Below are positions 32,910-37,602 of a DNA stretch of 37,602 nucleotides, piece after piece; within the stretch, counting starts at the first letter, position 1, and each line of letters begins with the position of its first letter. A program made the position numbers and the translations under genes. Below the pieces are notes generated by a model. It was not told the DNA's origin and did not search any database. It saw nothing but the letters and a program-made list of their open reading frames with translations. The stretch is taken from positions 1 through 37,602 of the forward strand of contig JBDKTJ010000043.1 of NCBI GenBank assembly GCA_039698075.1, read 5' to 3'. Origin of the DNA: JAJFVC01 sp039698075 (GTDB lineage Bacteria; Planctomycetota; Planctomycetia; Pirellulales; Thermoguttaceae).

Positions 32910-33279
32910 AAAAATCTCCTTGTTGTGCGAATGATGACCAAACATAGGTCGTAATTGCTACCATAAAAAAGGAGAGTCAAGGCATTTTAAGGACTTTGAA
33001 AACCCTTTCCCGCCGAGTTTGTCGGTTGTGCAAGCCGCGTCGGTTGGAACGGATTTGTCAAACAACCGCCTCGTGGTTTGGACGCCGGGCGACGGGCGAA
33101 TTAGCCCCCGAGTCGATCGAAAAATCACCGAAGCGAGCCGATCCCCTCTGTCAGGTTGTGTGCGCCGGGGCCTTTGGTCGGCAATTCGTTTGACACTCCA
33201 CCTGCACTCAGTACAATGAAAGGAGTGGGCGGACTCTGGGTCCGTCGCTGTCCGGTAACACCTATTGAGGTCGAATGTT
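32910..33279. other. Intergenic region between divergent genes
   Basis: About 370 bases between the chemoreceptor and the first tatA gene. Two short overlapping frames near 32996-33219 are Arg-rich and look like chance. The only clear element is the promoter at 33190-33217, listed separately. I find no chemotaxis-type sigma-28 promoter for the receptor. Confidence 0.5.
33190..33217 (+). promoter_or_regulatory. Sigma-70 promoter of the tatA pair
   Basis: TTGACA (33190-33195) is a perfect -35 and TACAAT (33212-33217) is a near-perfect -10, 16 bases apart. It lies about 60 bases before the first tatA start. Confidence 0.75.
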
Positions 33280-33525
33280 ATGGGTGGTCTTGGTCCGTTT
33301 CATTGGCTGATTTTGGCGGTGATCGTATTGCTGTTGTTTGGCAACCGGCTGCCGAGCGTCATGCGCTCGCTCGGCCAAGGCGTTGTCGAGTTCAAAAAGG
33401 GTTTGCAGGGCATCGAGGACGATGTCAAGAGTGCGGCGGCCAACAGCAGCAAGATCGAAGATCAGTCGAGCAAGCCGCAAGCGACTGAGGCGAAGCAGAA
33501 CGAGGCCGAGCCCGTTCAGAGGTAG
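33280..33525 (+). CDS. tatA: Twin-arginine translocase subunit TatA (first copy)
   Basis: An 81-residue TatA/TatE protein that forms the membrane passage for folded proteins. The N-terminal TM (about 6-22, GPFHWLILAVIVLLLFG) is followed by the hinge FGNRLPSVMRSLGQGVVEFK, the amphipathic helix, and a short polar tail. GAGG lies about 9 bases before the ATG at 33280; the frame has a TTG at 33265 as alternative start. It is the first of two tandem copies. No tatC is in the window. Confidence 0.92.
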   Translation: MGGLGPFHWLILAVIVLLLFGNRLPSVMRSLGQGVVEFKKGLQGIEDDVKSAAANSSKIEDQSSKPQATEAKQNEAEPVQR

Positions 33526-33530
33526 TCGCC

Positions 33531-33827
33531 ATGAGTTGCGTGTTCGCCTTTCTCGATCCGAGCCCGATGACGCTGTTGATTCTCGGCGCGCTGGCCGTGA
33601 TGCTTTTCGGCGAGCGTTTGCCCGAGGTGGCCCGCTCGTTCGGCAAGAGCTTCATGGAAGTCAAGAAGGGCGTGCGCGGAATTCAGCAGGAAATTGAAAA
33701 CGCCGTCCACTCGGCCGGTTCGAACGACGCGTCTTCCTCGTCCCACCCAAGCTACAGCAGCTACGAGGAACCGGAGGATCGCCAAGAGGCGACCGCTCCA
33801 AAGTTCGAGCCGCCTCCTGCCCCTTAA
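33531..33827 (+). CDS. Twin-arginine translocase subunit TatA/TatB-like (second copy)
   Basis: A 98-residue paralogue of the preceding gene, five bases after it. The TM runs about 12-27 (PMTLLILGALAVMLFG), then GERLPEVARSFGKSFMEVKK, the same hinge and amphipathic helix. The first copy has Asn where this one has Glu in FGxRLP. The tail is Ser-, Glu- and Pro-rich (SSSSHPSYSSYEEPED). The two may be a TatA and a TatB, or two TatA-type subunits; from sequence alone I cannot decide. FGERLPE is the commoner TatA form. Confidence 0.85.
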   Translation: MSCVFAFLDPSPMTLLILGALAVMLFGERLPEVARSFGKSFMEVKKGVRGIQQEIENAVHSAGSNDASSSSHPSYSSYEEPEDRQEATAPKFEPPPAP

Positions 33828-33862
33828 GCCGGCACTTTCAAGAGAGAACGTGGCTCCAAGGC

Positions 33863-34753
33863 ATGGCTCGAACCGCTCCGCTTGTCGCCGATTGGTACGA
33901 TCATCCCCGGTACTACGACATCGCCTTTCGCGATGAGACCCGGGCCGAGGTGAATTTCATCGAGGCCGCGTGCCAAACCTATGGTCGCGGTCCCGTGCGG
34001 CGATTGTTCGAGCCCGCCTGCGGCACCGGCCGACTGGTGACCGAACTGGCCGCCCGCGGCTATCGCGTCACCGGGTTGGACTTGAACCGGCCGTCGTTGG
34101 AATTTTTGCGGCGTCGTTTGCATCGGCGAGGACTTCGGGCGACGGTCTTGCACGGCGACATGGCCGATTTTCGACTTCGGCAACCGGTCGACGCGGCGTT
34201 CTGCACGTTCGACGGTTTTCGCCACCTGCTCAGCGAGTCGTCCGCGCGTCAGCACCTGCAATGCGTGTCCGACCATCTTCGACCGGGCGGAATCTACCTC
34301 CTCGGTTTTCATCTGCTGCCGCTGGACGCCTCGGACGAATGCATCGAACGCTGGACGAACTGTCAAGGCCGCACTCGGGTGACCGTCACGCTGCGAGTGC
34401 TTTCGACCGATCGGCGGCGACGTCAGGAACAATTGCGCGTGAGCCTGTTGGTGCGCAACGGCCTCCGCGAGTTTCGGCTTCGACACGATTTCCCGTTCCG
34501 CATGTACACGGCCGCCCAATTCCGACGACTGTTGAAATCCGTTCCGTCGCTCGAACTCTGCGCGATCCACGATTTTTGGTACGAGATGGACCAAACGTTC
34601 CCATTCAACGACGAGCTGTCGGACAGCGTGTTCATCTTGCGGAAGCTAGGAGGGAAAAAGATCGGACGAGATGGAAAGCGATTTGCCGGGGTTGCGGTCG
34701 GTGTGAGACGGCAAAATAGGAAAGGGGAAAAAGGAAAAACGGTCGAGCCTTAA
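33863..34753 (+). CDS. SAM-dependent methyltransferase, class I
   Basis: A 296-residue methyltransferase. SAM-binding motif I is LFEPACGTGRLVTELAARGY near 48-67, followed by motif II acidic VTGLDLNRPSLEF and the GDMADF block. AAFCTFDGFRHLL and the DHLRPGGIYLLGFH loop complete the Rossmann fold. The substrate is unknown. The last 30 residues or so are Lys-, Arg- and Gly-rich (KKIGRDGKRF, then RQNRKGEKGK) and are coded by the purine tract that begins near 34719. That tail is not part of the fold and looks added. It lies 35 bases after the second tatA and may be cotranscribed. Confidence 0.82.
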   Translation: MARTAPLVADWYDHPRYYDIAFRDETRAEVNFIEAACQTYGRGPVRRLFEPACGTGRLVTELAARGYRVTGLDLNRPSLEFLRRRLHRRGLRATVLHGDMADFRLRQPVDAAFCTFDGFRHLLSESSARQHLQCVSDHLRPGGIYLLGFHLLPLDASDECIERWTNCQGRTRVTVTLRVLSTDRRRRQEQLRVSLLVRNGLREFRLRHDFPFRMYTAAQFRRLLKSVPSLELCAIHDFWYEMDQTFPFNDELSDSVFILRKLGGKKIGRDGKRFAGVAVGVRRQNRKGEKGKTVEP

Positions 34754-34827
34754 CGAGAAGTGATTTCGCTATTTCGTCTAGCTTATTCATCTTGTTTTTT
34801 CTTCTTCCTTCCCATTTTCCCCTTTCC
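34719..34827. repeat. 13-bp inverted repeat of purine/pyrimidine tracts at the end of the methyltransferase gene
   Basis: GGAAAGGGGAAAA (34719-34731) is repeated inverted as TTTTCCCCTTTCC (34815-34827) around 83 bases that hold the methyltransferase stop codon. The left arm is coding; the right arm is intergenic and part of a 40-base pyrimidine tract. A large hairpin is possible, perhaps acting as a terminator. Confidence 0.7.
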
Positions 34828-34898
34828 CCTCTTCACACAGACGTTCAAGGAGCCAAAAGCCGTTCCATTTTGGAAAAGTTGGCAACTTAGGAAAACCT

Positions 34899-34957
34899 TA
34901 ACGATTTTTCCGGTTTTTCCGAAAGTTTCGGCTACGCAAGTTCCGATAAGTTTGCCG
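34899..34957 (+). promoter_or_regulatory. Shared upstream motif before the Cys-rich outer-membrane gene
   Basis: TAACGATTTTTC (34899-34910) is identical to 5462-5473, and TCCGATAAGTTTGCCG (34942-34957) resembles TCCGAATAG...GTTTACCG at 5503-5524. Both pairs lie in the same order, about 60-115 bases before outer-membrane protein genes. No standard -35/-10 pair is obvious here. Function is inference. Confidence 0.35.
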
Positions 34958-35013
34958 GTTGCAGATCGGTCGCGGTAGGTCCGTGAGCCGACCCCCTGAT
35001 CGGAGGACTTGTG

Positions 35014-36372
35014 ATGAACGTGACCAAACATTGGTTTTTCGGCTTGGCGCTGGGCATCTCGGTGTGCGGGACTGCCTTGGCCCAATCTTGGCAACCTGCT
35101 CGGTCGTCGCAAAGCTCGCAGAGCGATGATTCATCGGCCGTAACGCAGGTGGACTGGCAAGAACGAGTTTTAAGGCGTCCGCAGTCGTCGCTGCAATGGC
35201 AATCGTCGCAGCGCGGCGGGACGTATCAAACGGCGCGTCGTTCGGCCTATAGCGACGAGATGGCGGTGGAAACGTCCGGTTCGACCGCGAAGGCGCCGGC
35301 CGCTCGACGTCAAGCTCCGTTGGCCACCGACGCGGAAGTGATTCCGCCCGGCCAAGCGCAGCCGTTCGAGCCCATCGCCAGCGAAGGTCCCTTCGCCGAC
35401 CCGGGCCGCGGCGGACGCCGATGCGCCAGTTGCGGCGGCGGTGGCAACGTGGACGGCGAGATGGTCGAGGGCGGATCGAGTTGCGACACGTGCGACACGT
35501 GCGACGGGCCGGCTTGCGGCGAGCGCTGCAACTTCGGCTGGGAAGTGTTCGACGGTTGCTGCGAACCGCTGCTGCGAGGCATCTCGGTGTTCGCCGGAGC
35601 CGACGCCTTCAAAGGCCCGATGGATCGCGGATCCAACGGCGACTTCGGCGTGAACGAAGGCATCAACATGGCCCGGCCCTTGGGCGATCCCTGGGGATGC
35701 GGCTATCAGATCGGCGCGAATTTCGTGCAGAGCAGCTTCTCGAGCGCTCGAAATGAGGAAACGGAATATCGCGATTTGCCCTATCGGAAACAATACTTCG
35801 TCACGGCCGGCATTTTCCGAAACGCCGATCCGTGCGGCGGATTCCAGTGGGGCGTCGTCTACGATTACCTCCATGACATTTATTATCAAAACGCCGATCT
35901 GCAACAGATCCGGTGCGATCTCGGGTTTTCCTTCTGCGGCGGTTGCGAGGCGGGCTTCTACGGCGCGTTCAGCGTCAACAGCGACAAGTATGAAGTCGGC
36001 CGAACCGTTCTCGGCAAGCTCGAGTCGACCGACATGTTCACCATGTACTTGGGCCAGCGGTTTGAAAACGGTGGCCACGGTCGTCTGTTCGGCGGAGCCA
36101 CGAGCAACGGCGACGGCCTGATCGGCGGCAATCTCTGGTTGCCGCTCGGACGCAGTCTTGCCTTGGAAAACCGGCTGACCTACTTGATCCCCAACGGCAA
36201 AATCACCGGCCAGCGCGATACGGTCTCGCAAGAACGCGAAGGCTGGGGCCTGACGATGCAGTTGGTGTGGTACCCGGGCCAAAGCGCCAAGTGCCAGCCG
36301 GAAAATCCGTACCGTCCGATGCTCGGCACGGCGGACAACTCGACATTCATGGTCGATCGAGTCAACCGCTAA
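35014..36372 (+). CDS. Cys-rich putative outer-membrane beta-barrel protein, planctomycete type
   Basis: A 452-residue protein. The signal peptide ends near 24 (FGLALGISVCGTALAQS). A low-complexity Ser/Gln stretch follows, then a Cys-rich module near 132-190 with CASCGGGG, CDTCDTCDG and CEPLL. From about 190 the sequence alternates like a beta-barrel (YQIGANFVQSSFSSAR, FQWGVVYDYLHDIYYQ, MYLGQRFENGGHG) and ends near NSTFMVDRVNR. I recall this build from planctomycete envelope proteins; a DUF number would be a guess. CGGAGGA lies seven bases before the ATG at 35014; a GTG at 35011 is adjacent. Monocistronic, ended by the terminator at 36403. Confidence 0.75.
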   Translation: MNVTKHWFFGLALGISVCGTALAQSWQPARSSQSSQSDDSSAVTQVDWQERVLRRPQSSLQWQSSQRGGTYQTARRSAYSDEMAVETSGSTAKAPAARRQAPLATDAEVIPPGQAQPFEPIASEGPFADPGRGGRRCASCGGGGNVDGEMVEGGSSCDTCDTCDGPACGERCNFGWEVFDGCCEPLLRGISVFAGADAFKGPMDRGSNGDFGVNEGINMARPLGDPWGCGYQIGANFVQSSFSSARNEETEYRDLPYRKQYFVTAGIFRNADPCGGFQWGVVYDYLHDIYYQNADLQQIRCDLGFSFCGGCEAGFYGAFSVNSDKYEVGRTVLGKLESTDMFTMYLGQRFENGGHGRLFGGATSNGDGLIGGNLWLPLGRSLALENRLTYLIPNGKITGQRDTVSQEREGWGLTMQLVWYPGQSAKCQPENPYRPMLGTADNSTFMVDRVNR

Positions 36373-36402
36373 CGACGCGATCGCTCGGTTGACAACAAAT
36401 CA

Positions 36403-36450
36403 GGGGACCGGTGGGACGGACATTCGTGACCGTCCCATCGGTTTTTTCTT
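36403..36450 (+). terminator. Intrinsic terminator of the Cys-rich outer-membrane gene
   Basis: CCGGTGGGACGG (36408-36419) and CCGTCCCATCGG (36430-36441) form a 12-bp stem with one G-U and a 10-base loop. A run of T (36442-36447) follows directly. Confidence 0.9.
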
Positions 36451-36490
36451 GACCCCTCGGATCGCCAGCTCTTTTTTCGGGTGAACCCTC

Positions 36491-36518
36491 TTGACAGCAC
36501 AGTGAATAGTGTTATAGT
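36491..36518 (+). promoter_or_regulatory. Sigma-70 promoter of the GntR-ABC operon
   Basis: TTGACA (36491-36496) and TATAGT (36513-36518) are 16 bases apart, about 25 bases before the GTG start of the regulator gene. The leader is therefore very short. Confidence 0.8.
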
Positions 36519-36530
36519 AGTGTAATCACT
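36501..36530. promoter_or_regulatory. Candidate operator for the GntR repressor
   Basis: AGTGAATA at 36501-36508 and TAATCACT at 36523-36530 form an imperfect dyad (7 of 8 pairs) that covers the -10 box. AGTG...CACT dyads of this kind are known for YtrA-type GntR regulators, so this may be the autoregulation site. Confidence 0.5.
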
Positions 36531-36543
36531 AAGGAAAAGTGCC

Positions 36544-36981
36544 GTGCGAATACGGGTTGAAACATCCTCGGGCATGCCGATTACGCGGCAGATTGCGGCT
36601 CAGATTCGGGCCCAATGCGCCAGCGGGGCGTTAAAACCCGGCGACCGGCTGCCCTCGGTTCGCGTGTTGGCCGCCGAACTGTCGGTCAACCAAAACACGG
36701 TCCTTCGCGTCTACGAACGCCTCACGGCCGAGGGGCTGCTCCAGCGACGCCATGGCGACTGCACGTTCGTGGCCGATCGCGTGCCTGGCGGCCAGATGGA
36801 GTCGCAACGCCGGGTGCTTCATCAACAGATCGGCAAAACGGTCGAGCTGGCCAAACTGCTCGGCGTGGACAGGGCGGAACTGGACGAGCTGATCCACGAG
36901 GCGTTCGAGGCGCCGTCGAGCAACGGACAGTCAACCGACACCTCAAGAAAACGAAAATCTTCGGAGGAGCCCCTATCATGA
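36544..36981 (+). CDS. GntR-family repressor, YtrA type
   Basis: A 145-residue transcription regulator. The winged helix-turn-helix fills residues 1-75: MPITRQIAAQIRAQCASGAL, GDRLPSVRVLAAELSVNQNT and YERLTAEGLLQRRHGDCTFV. The short C-terminal helical part is a dimerisation domain without a ligand fold, as in the YtrA subfamily, which controls ABC exporter operons. The start is a GTG at 36544. The stop overlaps the ATG of the ABC gene as ATGA. The linker before the stop is Ser/Lys-rich. Confidence 0.9.
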   Translation: MRIRVETSSGMPITRQIAAQIRAQCASGALKPGDRLPSVRVLAAELSVNQNTVLRVYERLTAEGLLQRRHGDCTFVADRVPGGQMESQRRVLHQQIGKTVELAKLLGVDRAELDELIHEAFEAPSSNGQSTDTSRKRKSSEEPLS

Positions 36982-37602
36982 CGGACGCGGCGGTGGAACT
37001 TCGCGGCATCGTGAAATCGTACGGCAAAAAGGCCGTGTTGACGGGCCTCGATCTGGACGTGCCCAAGGGGTCGGTGTTGGGACTGTTGGGCGCGAACGGC
37101 GCCGGCAAGACGACGCTGCTGAAATGTGCGCTCGGCTTGATCCGTCCGCAGGCCGGCGAGGCCCGACTGTTGGGCCAAAACGCTTGGACGCTGGACGCGG
37201 AGGTGAAGCAGCGGATCGGCTATGTGCCGCAGGTGATCGGGCTGTATCCGTGGATGCGGGTGCGTCACCTGATCGACTACACGGCCGCGTTCTATCCGAA
37301 TTGGAACCACGAGTTGGCGGCCCGACTGATCGAGCAATGGGCGATTCCGTTGGACGATCGCGTGGGTCCGCTGTCGGTCGGTCAGGGCCAAAAACTGGCC
37401 ATCCTTTTGGCGTTGGCCCACGAGCCCGATCTGCTGTTGCTCGACGAACCGGCGGCAAGTCTCGACCCGCTGGCCCGGCGTCAGTTTTTGCAACTGCTCA
37501 TCGAGTTGGCCGAGCCCGGCCGCCGCACGGTGGTTTTTTCGACGCACATTACGTCGGACTTGGAGCATGTGGCCGATCGGGTGGCGATTTTGAAGTCCGG
37601 TC
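36978..37602 (+). CDS. ABC transporter ATP-binding protein, C-terminus cut by the window
   Basis: The first 208 codons of an ABC ATPase that runs off the right edge. Walker A is GANGAGKTT near residues 38-46, with the Q-loop in RIGYVPQVIGLYPW, Walker B in DLLLLDEPAASLDP and the H-loop in VVFSTHI. The signature motif is LSVGQGQK, with Val where most have Gly. YVPQ and PGW-like spacing match the short CcmA/YtrB group of drug- or antibiotic-type exporters. It is co-translated with the GntR regulator (ATGA overlap), as in the ytr operon, so expression should respond to a stress sensed by that repressor. The permease gene should follow outside the window. Confidence 0.9.
   Translation, partial: MTDAAVELRGIVKSYGKKAVLTGLDLDVPKGSVLGLLGANGAGKTTLLKCALGLIRPQAGEARLLGQNAWTLDAEVKQRIGYVPQVIGLYPWMRVRHLIDYTAAFYPNWNHELAARLIEQWAIPLDDRVGPLSVGQGQKLAILLALAHEPDLLLLDEPAASLDPLARRQFLQLLIELAEPGRRTVVFSTHITSDLEHVADRVAILKSG

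Noticed and set aside
30753..32954. A 733-residue open frame on the forward strand over the chemoreceptor gene
   Set aside because: It mirrors the receptor gene exactly and is rich in Gly, Asp, Leu and His; the receptor motifs on the other strand are unmistakable.

Overview
This is high-GC DNA of a planctomycete type (Planctomycetota, probably related to Pirellulales). The reasons are the tandem TatA-type genes, a Cys-rich outer-membrane family, STN-like domain proteins, several small conserved-looking secreted proteins and an OleA-type thiolase. That placement is inference from protein families; there is no rRNA in the window. I find about 36 protein genes and one tRNA, and no prophage, insertion sequence or CRISPR array.

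Layout. 1-61 is the start of a leftward peptidase C26 gene. 545-1618 is an OleA-like thiolase. 1869-7216 is a complete tripartite efflux set (MacA adaptor, MacB ATPase-permease, NodT/TolC-type outer-membrane lipoprotein). 7263-7822 is a small accessory unit: a YifN/PemK-type toxin-like gene followed at once by a compact array of RNA hairpins ending in a terminator, next to the 3' end of a tRNA-Ser(CGA) gene. 8190-13115 is mostly housekeeping (DUF502 membrane protein, mnmE, an RluA-type pseudouridine synthase, Maf) plus a GT87-like glycosyltransferase. 13471-17015 holds a hypothetical protein, a PAP2 phosphatase and a three-gene unit made of an ECF sigma factor, a one-TM protein and a secreted protein with a TolC-like start and an STN-like end. 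17164-19255 has a YugP-type zinc peptidase and a Gfo/Idh/MocA oxidoreductase that converge on a terminator. 19594-21187 is a secreted hypothetical protein with thiS and thiG.

21237-26012 is a nitrogen-control cluster. It has a textbook sigma-54 promoter with an upstream dyad, then amtB, a PII gene and glnD, that is, the ammonium channel, its regulator and the enzyme that modifies the regulator. 26021-30659 has a GT39/ArnT-like transferase, a second PAP2 enzyme and a serC-galM pair. 30894-32909 is a poly-HAMP chemoreceptor. 33280-34753 has two tatA paralogues and a methyltransferase. 35014-36372 is a Cys-rich putative outer-membrane protein. The window ends in a GntR/YtrA-type repressor that overlaps an ABC ATPase gene cut by the window edge.

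The best candidates for something new are the PemK-like gene with its structured RNA (a possible RNA-controlled toxin unit), the minimal FecI/FecR/FecA-like trio at 14980-17015, and purine-rich repeats that have entered reading frames.
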